Below, one piece after another: positions 44,306 to 55,755 of a stretch of DNA of 64,000 bases. Source of the DNA: Castanea sativa (Eukaryota > Streptophyta > Magnoliopsida > Fagales > Fagaceae). Position 1 is the first letter of the stretch; every line of letters begins with the position of its first letter. The stretch covers positions 4,494,001 to 4,558,000 of the forward strand of contig NC_134017.1 in assembly GCF_040712315.1 (NCBI RefSeq), in the 5' to 3' direction. The translations under genes and the position numbers were made by a program. A model generated the notes under the pieces. It was not told the origin of the DNA. It made no database searches and worked only from the letters and a program-made list of their open reading frames with translations.

Positions 44306-47300
44306 ATCCAAGATACTTCCCGTTGGGAAATATTTAGCACTGAACACTTTATACAGCAATGTTTCCTTTCGATGTAATAGTCTCCAAACCTGCTTCACAA
44401 GCATCGCCTTGTTAAAATTTTGGATATCTCGAAAACTCATACCCCCGATAGATTTTGAGGAACATAAAGTACTCCACTTCACCCAATGGATCTTCTTTGC
44501 CTCACCTTGCCCCCACCGAAATTTCTAGATCATCATCTCAATGTCTTTGCAAAGACTGATCGGTAATTTAAAAACACTCATAGAATATGCCGGAATTGAT
44601 TGGAGCACTGCCTTTATCATGACCTCCTTTCCCACTTGAGAAAGCAGCTTCTCCTTCCAACCTTGCATTTTTACCATACTCGTTCTTTGATGTAAGTAAA
44701 GCTTGCCTTCTTCGCCCGACCGGAGGGTAAACCCAAATACTTCTCATAATTTTGGATTGCCGGAAGACCAAGAGACACTTTGATTGCTTCTTGAGTGGCA
44801 TCATCTGTATTCCTACTAAAGAAGAGGGTGGTCTTATCCTTGTTCACGATTTGGCCTAAAGCAGCTTCGTAGGTAGCTAATAAGTCTTTTATTTTGTCAC
44901 ACTCGGCCAATGTAGACCTACAAAATAATAAGCAACCATCTGCGAAAAAGAGGTGGGTAAGCTTCGTGCCTTGCCTAGAAATGGAGAAACCATGAATATG
45001 ACCATCATCAGCAGTCTTAGGCCTTCTGCACAAAAGAGAAAAAGATAAGGAAATAGTGGATCCCCTTGTCTTAAACCTCTAGTCAGAACAATCATTCCCT
45101 GTGGCTCACCATTCACCAAGATAGAATAAGATACCGTGGTAATACACTCCATGATCAAAAATACCCATGAGGCCTAAAAACCCATCTTCAATAAAATTTT
45201 CTCCAAAAAAATCTACTCCACTTGGTCATAGGCTTTGTTCATGTCTAACTTTAGAGCCATGAAACCTGTCTTCCCTGAACTGCTAGTTTTCATATGATGC
45301 AAGGACTTGAAAGCAATCAAAACATTGTCAGTAATCAACCTATCAGCAATAAAGGCACTTTTTGTTTTTGAGATGATACTTTTGAGAAAAGGTTTTAGCC
45401 TATTAGCAATGATTTTACTGGCAAACTTATAGATCACATTACACAAACTTATTAGTCTAAACTCAAAGACTCTTTCTGGATTTTTTGCTTTTGGAATTAA
45501 AGTAATAAAAGTACGGTTTATGGATTTTAGAATAGAGCCAGAATTAAGACAAGAGAGAACAGCTTAAGTAATATTTATACCAACTTCAGACCAATACGTC
45601 TGATAAAAGAAGGGAGGCATACCATTCGGTCCAAGAGCTTTTAAGGGAGCCATATCGTTTATTTCTATCTCTACCTCTTTAGCCTTATAAGGTGCCATGA
45701 GTGTTGTGTTCATCTCCCCTATAACAGCTTCCTATACCCCATCCAAAACACTATCCAGGTTATGCGGGCTGGATGATGTAAAGAGTCCTGCATAAAAGTC
45801 AACTAGCATTTTTGAAAAAACAGCTTCCTCTGATTGCCTAACATTATCAACATCATGAAGCCCCTTAACGAAGTTCCTGCGCTTCCTTTGAGTGGCTGTC
45901 CCATGAAATAACTTTGTATTCTTGTCCCCACTTCTAATCCATTGAACCCAAGATCTTTGGTGCCACATTTTCTCTTCTTTCTCATACAATATATTCAACT
46001 CTAACTTCAGTCTCAAAAATTGTTGATAATTGTCCCATTTGACCAATTTCTCTTCTGCCTTCCATAGAAACTCCTTGGTCTGCTGAACCTACTTTTTGAT
46101 ATTACCGAAATGAGCCATACTCCACTTCTTCAATTGTTTCTTGTATCTTTTTAACTTTTTTGCTGCGACGAACATAGGGGTGTCGTCCTCTTCTTGATGT
46201 GACCAAGCTCTAGAGATCGTATTGCCACATTTCGGGTCTGTTACCCACATCGCTTCAAACCAGAATGGTTTTCGCTTCCATCTTTGACTTTCCTTGTTTG
46301 GATCAAGAGCTAGCAAGATGGGCCTATGATCCGAAGTAAAACAGTTCAGGTGTTTTACTCTTCTAGTGAGGTATCGGGCTAGCCAACCATAATTGGTAAC
46401 CCCTCTATCAAGTCGCTCCCAAATCCATTCACCTCGCCGACGTCCGTGCCAAGTGAACTCTGGTCCTGAATAGCCCAAATCAAAAAAGGCGAATTCATCA
46501 AGAACATCTCGGAAAGATTACATGAGGTTGTGAGAACGTGGTGCTCTTCCACTTTTGTCCACCACCTCTAATAGCTCGTTGAAATCTCCAAAACAGCACC
46601 ACGAAAGCTTCGGTTTTAAATTCAACATACGTAAAATGTTCCACCCGTCAGTTCTTCTACTCGTCTCTGGTTCACCATAGAACCTGGTTAAGCGTCATGC
46701 ATTCTCCGATCCTCCCTGCATTGTAGCATCAATTTGGTAGTTTGAAAAGCTATCCACCTAAACAGCATCTTCATCTTTCCATAAGAGGGCCAATCCACCG
46801 TCCCTATCATTTTTAAGGACAGTGAAACAACCATCAAACCTCAACTGACAGCAAACCCATTCCATCCAATCTCTATCTGACCATGTTTCTGACAAAAACA
46901 CGATCACTAGACCTTGCGCTTGTACGATCTCTACAAGCTTCGGAACTACACGGCGGTTCTCAAGCTCCTAGCAATTCCATACTAAAAGATTCATTTGTTT
47001 CGGCGAGGCTGAGACCCAGCCTTCATCGATGACATTAATCTAGACTTAGCTACTTTCTTCTTTATCCCCTTTGTTTCCCCATCTTCTACGTCTTCATCTC
47101 TAGAAGCCCTTTTTTATAGGACTAATAAATGTTGTCCAATGGGCTCACCTCTGTTCTGTTCTCTACGTACCCAACCCTTTTCCTTTTTTTTTTTTTCCTT
47201 TTTCTTTTACTACAACCGGGCTAGAGGTTAGGCCCAAAGTATCTGGCCTAGTAAGCTTCCTCTCCTCTGACGGCCCTGGATGGATGTTGAACTCACTAGC

Positions 47301-48408
47301 ACCATTTTCACCCCCTATGACCTCCACGTTATCAAATTTGGTAAGCTCATTGTCAATCTCCTTTAACTGATCCTAAAATGAAGCATTCTGAGTATCTTTG
47401 GCCAAATTCAACGTGCACCGGCTGGATGGCGTAATTTCCATGTTATTTGGACTTTCGATAATGGTACCCTAATTTCTTGGACTTACCAATCCCATATCTC
47501 GGTCAACCACCAGGTCTGATTGATCTCCGATGACCTCACGGTTCTGATCTGCCTCTTGTCAACCCACCGGGGCGTTTCCTCCACCTAACCCCAATTCATA
47601 CTCCTCCCTAACCTTGTTCTCATGCATTCTAAATTCTTCCTAGCCATCTTCATCATCTAAACTTGACACACAGATCACTATTTTTAGAGATGGATTTGGT
47701 GTGGTTGCACATAACCAAGCACCAAACTATTGGTCACCTACCTTAAGAGTGCCTCTACTTTTAACCTACAGTGGACATTCACTGTCACTATGTGTAAGTC
47801 TACCACACTAATAACAAATATTGGGTAGTAGTTCATACTTGAAACTCACCCATCCCCCTTTTCCCCTCGCCATAGTAATTGTACATCCTTGGCATAAGGG
47901 TTTTAAAATATCCACAGCAACCCTAATCCTTATGAAGTTAATCCCCCTCTTCTAATGCTCTTTCATCCACATTGCCCACTATCGATCCAATCCCCTTTGC
48001 CACATCTAAGGCAAAGCTCCTAACTAGTAGATCATGGACTTGAACCCAAAAACTGATCAAGTTAAAATCCAAGGATCGGATTATGTCACTTCTATCCATT
48101 CTTTGTAATGCCACGAGATGTCTATCGAAAGTCCAGGGTTCACCTTGCAAAATGCTATCAATATCCGATGCCTCAGGGAACGCAAAGAGAACCCTGTGAT
48201 CACCCATATCCCTTATCTCAAATCCTTTTCTAGTCTTCCACAAGAGCTTGAAAGTCTTGGCTATGGCCTCCATGTTCAAAGCCCTTTTGGTGTGGAACTT
48301 GGCTGCCAACAAATGCTCCTCCACCAAGACCTCATCCTGGAATGCAAACTTATTGCCTTCGGATTCTAAAAGAGAGAATCTCTTTCATGATCCCATCATC
48401 TTCTCCAT
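44306..48408 (-). pseudogene. L1-type LINE, decayed and truncated at its 3' end
   Basis: On the minus strand: an ATG at 48408; a DUF4283-type domain (48327-47938, FKLLWKTRKGFEIRDMGDHR); a CCHC-like knuckle near 47810 (CGRLTHSDSEC); apurinic endonuclease beginning MNLLVWNC near 46990, with FGDFNE near 46580 and SDHRPI near 46325; reverse transcriptase with FASKIIANRLKPF near 45410, GLRQGDP near 45070 and HLFFADG near 44945, where the usual FADD has lost its second Asp; and the tail [19 protein letters not shown] near 44430. Stops and frameshifts abound. Sequence departs from the LINE after GSILDA near 44306, with no poly(A), so the 3' end is lost. It sits in the DUF4220 intron, on the gene's strand. 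Confidence 0.9.
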
Positions 48409-48579
48409 AACTAAAAAACCCAAACAGCTCTCTCCCTCGGTTCAGCAAAGGCGCGAGAAAGAGGACTCTGAAAGCTTCACTCAAAAGTAGGCACTACGCC
48501 ATTCTCCTAACTGTTGGGGTTGGCAGGCTTTGCCCTAGGTCAAAGAAACTCCCAAAAGACTGTAGTTGTTGGTCATTTG

Positions 48580-48760
48580 TAGACATGGCAAAACAGGCAG
48601 GTGGGGTCGGGTTCGGGTCGGGTTCGGGTCGGGTCAATTAGGTTGCAGGTCAAACGGGTCACGGGTCAAAAACGGGTCATCTTAAGCGGGTTAAAAACGG
48701 GTTCGAGTCAATCGGGTTGCGGGTCAGTTTGGGTTGGGTCGGGTTAACCTGTATTTTTCA
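48580..48760 (+). repeat. GGGTCGGGTT-type G-rich repeat
   Basis: GGGTCGGGTTCGGGTCGGGT and many variants (CGGGTCA, CGGGTTA, GGGTTGCGGGTCA) recur over 180 bp, strand-asymmetric for G. TGGCAAAACAGGCAGG at the left is like the edge of a common plant DNA transposon that carries such arrays, but the other end was not found in the AT-rich DNA to 49440. Confidence 0.7.
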
Positions 48761-49589
48761 CATGATTTTTAAAAAATAAAAAATAAAACAACATGTATTT
48801 GTCATTTGAAAAGTTATGCAACAAATTATTTGATGTAAAATGCATTATTTTGACTTCACCACTTATATCAAGAATGAATTCAATTAAACTTATTAATACT
48901 TATTCAATAATTTTAAAATTATACAAATCCTAACATTGCTATCTAAAACAAAATAACACAAACATAAGTAAAACAAATACACACGTTTTATTTCTACACA
49001 ATATCAACATTCCAAAATATAAAACAAAATTGCAAATGACTTATTAGATAACTCATTTGATAAAGAATAAAAACATATAAGAAATTTACAATCTTGAAAA
49101 TTGATTTTATAATCTATCATCAATTGTGATTGACACTCTATTTCAATTTGAGATATACATTAAAATTTGATTGCTTACTTATTTATACACGGTCTCTTTT
49201 ATGAATATCATATCATTGTTAAGTAACACACACTCTAGAAAATATCATAATTTATTTTGAAAAGCCGTTTATTTAGGACATAAATTGTTAAAAAATAAGT
49301 CTAAGAATTCATAATTTATGCTAATTTGATACTTTGGCTTCACTATTCCTCAAAAATAAAAAATCATCCACTACTCCAAGTCTTTTTGGCCAAATATTGT
49401 AAAAATTAGAGTTTATAAGCTTTATGTGTACTATGCAAAGATTTTTAGCTAAATGAGGAGAGATGTAAAAATTAGTGTTAGTATTATCGAATTACAAGAA
49501 AAAGGATCCCGGCCGCTATAGATACTAAAATTAAGGACAGAACTAGGTGGGGCCAAAAGGGGCCGGGCCCTTCTAGTCTTAAGAAATAG
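48761..49589. other. AT-rich intron DNA; no feature recognised
   Basis: AT-rich unique-looking sequence. Near 49535-49590 it holds GGACAGAACTAGGTGGGGCC, a short echo of the transposon-like sequence at 22560. No gene or domain. Confidence 0.45.
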
Positions 49590-49590
49590 G

Positions 49591-49647
<57 letters not shown>

Positions 49648-49695
49648 ATTTTATACAATTTTATATTTGACCTCCTCTTTCAAAAAATTTGGACC

Positions 49696-49749
<54 letters not shown>

Positions 49750-49807
49750 GTATATTTTATACAATTTTATATTTGACCTCCTCTTTCAAAAAATTTGGAC
49801 CTCTTTT
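49590..49807. repeat. Tandem duplication including (TA)n(GA)n
   Basis: Two units each consist of a TA run, a GA run and an identical 59-bp block starting GGTATATTTTATACAATTTT (49643-49701 and 49749-49807). The single-copy part is identical, so the duplication is young, while the microsatellite lengths differ. Confidence 0.92.
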
Positions 49808-50440
49808 TTGACAATTTTACATTGATTTCATCATAATAGCATTTATATCAGTTGTAAAATAGTGCAAGGTCTCAAATTTTTCCAATCAACTCTAAAATAC
49901 ACCCACATTAGTCTATCTGCCTATGTATTATTATTGATGTTTATGTCAATGAACATGATGCTAATGTCTGTCAATGTTCATAATGATGAAAAAAAATATC
50001 AATGGAAAAATAATTTTGCAAGATTATGAATATGATGGTAACATTAACTTAGATGCCATTAAACACATATTATCACTTCTGAGTTTAATCAATCTGAATA
50101 TGTATGTTATAAATATATGTTAATTTTTTTTTAGTTAGCTTTGTTAAAAATTATTACATAAGTAAATTGGTCATTAGTTGAATATTTTCTAAATTTATAA
50201 CAAATATACATTTTATATATGTATATCTATAATTTTTTATACTTTTATTAGGTGTTTGTGTATTTTACGATATACGATATGATACAAAACGATACTATTA
50301 GAAAAGGAAAAAATCGATTCACAAATCAAATTACATTTTGACAACTATGAGAATTTAACATAGAGAATCAAGTTTGTGGAGAGACAAAATTCTAGAAAAG
50401 AATTTATAGAAAGAGAGAAAATGATTGATTTTTAACAAAC

Positions 50441-50575
50441 CTTTCTCTTGTAGCCCATCACGATGAGGATGATTTGTATGGCAAGGCTAAATACAACCAT
50501 AGTTTGTATCTCCCGTTCACTAATAACTTTTCTCAATTTTGGTAAGAAAAGCACTAAGCCCTTGTTCAACTTCAT
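50441..50575 (-). CDS. DUF4220/DUF594 membrane protein, first coding exon (residues 1-45)
   Basis: The exon begins with an ATG at 50575 (MKLNKGLVLFLPKLRKVISE) and carries the family's first membrane helix TMVVFSLAIQIILIVMGYKRK, matching the R..W..W..(R)..VL.SL..Q..L...G.RR-K start of DUF4220 proteins in position and pattern. It ends in AAG followed by GTTTGT, a good phase-0 donor. No other DUF4220 segment lies between it and the large exon at 37851, and no other first exon was found near that exon. An open frame extends further upstream, but the family pattern and a possible upstream acceptor favour this start. It could be a stranded exon of a second copy; the matched phase and total length argue against that. 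Confidence 0.72.
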
Positions 50576-50598
50576 TGTCAAAATGAAACTGCTAGCCA

Positions 50599-50715
50599 CT
50601 GAAGGGTGTACCAAAAAATAAGCAAACAAACAATGAGTAAATAAAATTTTTTTTTTAAAAGGAAAAAACAAAATAAAACACACGAGTTATTGATTACTCG
50701 AGTAAGCTCACTTAC
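50599..50715 (-). other. Possible 5' UTR intron of the DUF4220 gene
   Basis: On the minus strand CTG|GTAAGTGAG (GT at 50715) and CACCCTTCAG|TGGC (AG at 50600-50599) bound a T-rich segment of 117 bp just upstream of the ATG. Consensus-quality sites are seen; use is inferred. Confidence 0.4.
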
Positions 50716-50852
50716 CAGATTTGGTTTTCAATCTTCGAAACTGACAAGGGTCGCTTGTTGTTGCTATTGTGTAAAGTTATGTGCTTATTTGGATTGCCAC
50801 AACTCGTGGTGATTGTCATATAGAGCTTTTAATAAAGCCAGTCTATAGCTAG

Positions 50853-50872
50853 CTTATTTATATTATATAAGC
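50853..50872 (-). promoter_or_regulatory. Candidate TATA box of the DUF4220 gene
   Basis: Minus-strand TTATATAATATAAATAAG lies about 280 bp upstream of the ATG, at a suitable distance from the possible first 5' UTR exon. In AT-rich DNA such a match can be chance. Confidence 0.3.
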
Positions 50873-50881
50873 AATTACAGT

Positions 50882-51169
50882 GATTTTGGAGTCAGTGACA
50901 CGTAAAGTAATAACTTTTGCTGTATTCACCCAAAAAAAAAAAAATTTTGCAGGGGTGTACTTCACAAGATTGAGTTTAGTTTTTTTTTTTTTAATTAAGT
51001 AATTATTCGATGATAAATATATGTGATTCTGGAGTCAGTGACACGTAAAGTAATCACTTTTGCTGTATTCAGCCAAAAAAAAAAAAAACTTTTGCAGGGG
51101 TGTACTTCACAATATTGAGTTTAGTTTTTTTTTTTTTTTAATTAAGTAATTATTCGATGATAAATATTT
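50882..51169. repeat. Two-copy tandem duplication (about 145 bp) in the 5' flank of the DUF4220 gene
   Basis: GATTTTGGAGTCAGTGACAC starts at 50882 and GATTCTGGAGTCAGTGACAC at 51025. Each unit continues with GTAAAGTAAT, an A-run, TTTTGCAGGGGTGTACTTCA, a T-run and AATTATTCGATGATAAAT. The copies differ by a few bases and in run lengths. The array lies just upstream of the candidate TATA box. Confidence 0.9.
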
Positions 51170-52395
51170 TTTTTTCTTTTTTTTGCTAGAAGTAATTATT
51201 CCATGATTTAGTTTAATGTTTACTGTCCTTTTATTTTATAATATTTGTTCTAAAGAATGGAAAAAGAAAAGCATAGAGCATAAGAACATTGACATAGTCG
51301 GTGTTAAAATGTGTAATTTAAATAATATTGCTTAAAAGTAAATCACATTAGTTTGTGTATAATTGTGTAAATTTACAAGTTTTTTATAGTCACCATGTAA
51401 ATTTACACTAACACTATTCATTGTACATTTAATTGTTTTTTCTTTCACGTATCTTAAAGATGAAAAAGAGAATAGATAATGGTTATTGTGTGTGAAGAAA
51501 GAGAAGCAATTTTTAAAAATCAAGAAAATTTGATATTTTAATGAAATATGGTGTAAAATAAATAATCTGATGTAAGGTGTTTTGAAGAATAAATATTTAA
51601 AATAGAAAAACTAAGTTCTTTTACTAAAATAGAAAAAAAAAATTGCACGAACCAATGTGAAAACTCTTAATAGAAAACCCAATATTTAGGATAATATTAT
51701 TTCATAAACATTATTACACATAAAGTATATACATTTATAATGTTGTGCTAAAGTCGTGTGCATTAATTATTGCCCTTATTCTGTACACAAAATGCTGCTC
51801 TAGTGCAGATGGTGGTAAGTGGAAACTATATATACATAAAGGTAAACATGGGACGTCTTTTAATTGCTACATCTCCTATGAAATCTTTCCATTTACATCT
51901 TTGAATACTATAAAATTATCATTGCGACCCTTTTATTAGATTACGTCTCATTTTCATCCTTAACCTCTTAAATTTTGATTTTTTTTTTTTTTACAAAGAA
52001 AATAGAAAAAAGAAGTAGAGAAAATAATAAAATAAGTACTTATCTATTTATTTATTTAGTTTGGATAATGTTGACGAACACTTATTTAGAAATAGTTTTA
52101 TGTCAAATTATTTTGCTTTATGTTAGATTTTTTACAAGCTTTTTAGGATGTAAAGCCAATGGAGCTTTTTAGGATGTGGAGCTAATAGAGTTCACTTTTT
52201 GAATTTTACTTGTCAATTCAATAATATTTTTAGTCCAGTCACCAATTTATACTTTTTTTTTATTAAATAGATCCTATAATAAATCGGCCTTAAAGAGCTA
52301 GTACCCATTAACATTTCGTCATAAAAATGATTTAAATTGATTTACTAATGTATGTCCTTGGTCCTTAGGATATACATTACGAAAATCCTTTCTTA
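51170..52395. other. Intergenic AT-rich DNA; possible degraded MITE
   Basis: Sequence around 51285-51420 (GAACATTGACATAGTCGGTG, then TGTAAATTTACA blocks) has the look of a degraded Harbinger-like MITE but no confident borders. Frames at 51745-51939 and 51975-52172 show no recognisable protein. GCTTTTTAGGATGTAAAGCC near 52138 is echoed by GCTTTTTAGGATGTGGAGC near 52163. Confidence 0.4.
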
Positions 52396-52830
52396 GAGCA
52401 CTAGCATTCGAGGGTGCAAAAAAGTGTCTATTTTACATCCTCAAAACTTATTTTATCTATTTTACCAACTCACTTTACAACTCACAATATATCCTAGTTT
52501 TTATTTTTACATACAACTCATTAGAATAATATAAACTATCACATCCAATAATATAAATAACTCATTTCTCTCTCTTCTTTCCCATATTTTTCTTCCATTT
52601 TTTCCTCTCTTCTTCTCTCTCCATCAAATCTTCACTGCCAGCTAGGAAGACACAAAATTAAAAAAGTATATTTATGTTTACATCTCAGCTACAGTAGGTT
52701 GTAAATTTACAACCTTACTGTAGCTGGGTGGGAAAAAGTTTTGGATATACCAACTTAGATGTTGGTAGTTTTGGACATATGAGTAGTTAAAATAGCAACT
52801 TGAGAGATTTTACACCCAATACTAATGCTC
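52396..52830. mobile_element. Harbinger-like MITE
   Basis: The 435-bp element has ends GAGCACTAGCATTCGAGGGT and, inverted, ACACCCAATACTAATGCTC, with TTA on both sides (52393-52395 and 52831-52833). Near its right third, GCTACAGTAGGTTGTAAATT and its inverse AATTTACAACCTTACTGTAG make a strong internal hairpin (about 52689-52726). No ORF. Confidence 0.8.
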
Positions 52831-53032
52831 TTATATATTTGGATTTCCGCATCGCGTGGTGTCTTATTGGGCTACATGTAATAATTGACAACTTCTTTTT
52901 TAGGAATATAATGAATGACTTATAAACTTGAATTGTTTTTAGTTCTACAAAAAAAAAAAAAAAGACTCAAAAATATAAAATCATTCAAAATTATGTTTTT
53001 TTTTTATAGTTTACTTACTTTGGACTCGTCGT

Positions 53033-53222
53033 TTTTTACACTAAATTAACTCATTTGGTACAAAAATTAAAAAATTTAGATTAGATGGGACACATATCGC
53101 AAAATTAAACTCTAATTGAAATCCAATTTTTACATTGAATTAACTCACTTGACACAAAAATTTAAAAACTTAAATTAAATGGAACACGTGGTGCAAAATT
53201 AGACTCTAATTGAATTCAAATT
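53033..53222. repeat. Diverged two-copy tandem repeat (94 bp)
   Basis: TTTTACACTAAATTAACTCA at 53033 and TTTTACATTGAATTAACTCA at 53127 begin parallel units that share CAAAAATT, GGAACACG/GGGACACA, CAAAATTA and ACTCTAATTGAA. The copies are clearly diverged, so the duplication is old. Confidence 0.75.
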
Positions 53223-55090
53223 TCTAACCTAATTAGATTTTCTCTCAGCTTTACTTATTATTATATATATAGATTTGATTCACAGATATTTGTTTGTTCT
53301 CAACTTTACTTATTATTAGGTGGATCTAGATTGATTATTGTATTTGGTATAAATCTTAAATTTGTCCTAAACTTAATTGTTGTCATTGATTTAATAATAA
53401 TAAAATTATTTGGAGTTTGTCAAATAATTTTTCTCTTTAAGGAGAAAAGGTTTCCCACATTAATATTTGTGTTTTTGCGTGTAATTGCTATTTTGAATTG
53501 ATACTTTTGGTGATAATATTTTTTTAGACCTAACAATTTAGACATTAATTGATTCTTGACGTAGACATGATTTAAACCTTATATATCTTATTCAACGATG
53601 AGAGACTTACTAATTGAATTATTCCAAAATTGATTGTATACTAAACCCATTGAAGTTAAGAGTTATAAAATAGGGCCTTAATGATTGGTTAGAATAACCT
53701 ATTTCAGATAATAGCTGCCTGGTTCATGAAGCCCCCTACATTTTTCCACCCAAATAAAACAAACCCTAATAAGCTTAATTTATTCAGCTCTTCAAGGTTT
53801 GATTATAATTGACCAAATTATAGTTCAATACACCTCATTCAAAGCATTAGTTTTATGTCAGCGCACTGAAATAAAATAACTCTAATAACTCCAAAATTCC
53901 TTCAATTCATATCAGTGAAAAATAAAGATAGAGCTAAACTAAAATTTTAATAAAAAAAAAATATAAGCCACACCCTTTTATGCCACAATTCTAATGTGAC
54001 AAATTATGAATAGTAAAGAAAAAACAGTGTATTTAGATGAAAATGACAGCTAATCGCAGTTTATCACATAGAATAGTTGTAGTAAAAAATGTGGTTCTAG
54101 AATTACTCGACATAGTCGTCATGATTCATTTATTTAAAAAATAATAAATATAAAGTGGGCCAATTTTGGTGAAATCGGCGGTTTTCTATGGGATTCCGAC
54201 AATATAATGACAATGTCTTGCTTTGGGAGTGAACTAATTAAGTAGGGTAGCTGTCAAGTCGAGACCAAGGCTCACCTGATTCAAGAAGCAAAATTGAAGG
54301 TTCTAATTCCATGAGATTGACTAGAATAGAGTTTACTGACAAAAAACTAGTGATGCGATAAGGTGTGATTGTATTTGTTTTTGGCTATGAGGTGGGAGAG
54401 GGGATGTGGAAAGCTTCAAGCCAATTAAAAAAATATATAATTAAAGTAATTATAGCCTATGATTTTTTTAATCAAATAACCTGTACAATCTTGAGTTCAT
54501 TAGTGATATTATTTACATCTTATTTTGTTTTTCCATTGATAGTGTATCAACATCACGATAATCAGAGATCAGTCGTAAAGCAAGCAGATCAATTAGTGAT
54601 TGAACAAAAGCAAGAAGAGCAACCACCACATATTACAGAAGTTGCTAACTGCAGAATTTACAAAACGAAGGCAAAGCAGATAGAAAAAAAACGACAGTAG
54701 CAAAGCTTCACCCTCTCCAAATTGTCATACCCATTGAGAGGAGATTCCAACCAATCACCCTAGATTACCTCATGAGTTTTGGATTAAGTGCTTGGTGTTA
54801 GATATCATTGACTCTATATCGCAAACCTTCAAGTGCCCTTGAAGTATCCAGCCTTCCACCTAAGCAAATAAATTTATTTTCTTAGTATTTAAATTTAAAT
54901 AAGAAATTTTGAGCATCCACCTTTTTCTTAGTTCAAATTTGGTAAGGATAGGGTGTAAACCGTGCGATGTTTTACACTATTTAATAAGAAATTATATCAT
55001 CAGCTTTTTACTTAAAACTCAATACATCTTACCGCACCTAATAGTACCACATTTTTTTTTTTTTTTACTTAAACCTAAAATATGGTGTTT
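53223..55090. other. Intergenic AT-rich DNA; no gene recognised
   Basis: A frame at 54365-54700 (111 codons) has a hydrophobic middle (ILSSLVILFTSYFVFPLIVY) and a Gln/Lys-rich end. No family was recognised, no splice or promoter context supports it, and it is probably chance. No repeats with clear borders were seen elsewhere in this stretch. Confidence 0.4.
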
Positions 55091-55249
55091 TCTTTTTTTT
55101 TTATACAAGATAGACATTCTACTCTAACCTAATTTAAGTGTATATGTGTATGAAACTCCCTCTTAGATACTTGAACCTTGGCCTTTGTCCCCACACCTCA
55201 CAAGCACTATACTTGTGGAGTGACCATCGCACTAAGGATATGCAATAGT
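55091..55249 (-). mobile_element. tRNA-derived SINE, copy 3
   Basis: The minus strand aligns with the copies at 327-501 and 38122-38298 (GCGATGGTCACTCCACAAGT, B box GGTTCAAGTATC). TATGGTGTTT lies on both sides (55081-55090 and 55250-55259), a perfect 10-bp target duplication. The tail is a T-run on the plus strand. Confidence 0.87.
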
Positions 55250-55678
55250 TATGGTGTTTATTAGATGTTATCAGGTGTAACCAAGAATATTTAAGTTTTA
55301 ATAATATGATGATGTGGCATGCCCTTATTAGAGGGAGTAAACTAATGGATTTGCACCAAATCCTTGCAACAATTAAACCATTGTTCATATCCCACATCAG
55401 AATGTAAATATGACATTCAAACTAACCTGTAGAGAAGGGGTCGTTTACAGATTGGGAACCTATGATTTCAAGAAGCTAACTTGTGTATAAATTGTCTATA
55501 GATGAGGCACCAATTATTTATATAAAATAAATTATATTGTTATTTTTATAAACTCATATAAAAATATTCATTATCAAAAAAAAAAAAAAAAACATTTGAT
55601 TTTGAATATAAAATTCTTCCTTGTATTTAGTTGTTTTGTCAACAACTGAAACAAAAATCATCAAAAGGCAAAAGAAAA

Positions 55679-55719
<41 letters not shown>

Positions 55720-55755
55720 ATTGCATGCTTGAACGAGTTTAAGTAATTAAATATA
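55250..55755. other. Intergenic DNA with a (TA)n microsatellite
   Basis: An alternating AT run occupies 55683-55717 and an A-run about 55580-55592. Nothing else was recognised. Confidence 0.6.

Larger units (their letters stand above)
37852..50440 (-). other. Predicted 12.6-kb intron of the DUF4220 gene
   Basis: On the minus strand the donor is AAG|GTTTGT (GT at 50440-50439) and the acceptor TTTTTCTGTTCAACAAG|GTT at 37852. Both exons are phase 0, and the join restores a normal-length family member. Inside lie a SINE, a copia fragment, an LTR, a microsatellite, a Retand-type extra ORF, an L1-type LINE and repeat duplications. The other open frames in this interval belong to these elements. 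Splicing over this distance is inference until shown by RNA. Confidence 0.7.

Noticed and set aside
50432..50683. Upstream in-frame extension of the DUF4220 first exon (84 codons from a farther methionine)
   Set aside because: The extra N-terminal residues are from an A/T-rich stretch with an acceptor-like site; family members start near the ATG at 50575.
54365..54700. 111-codon frame with a hydrophobic stretch
   Set aside because: No recognisable family, no supporting promoter or splice signals, and the surrounding DNA looks intergenic; recorded only as a low-confidence open frame.
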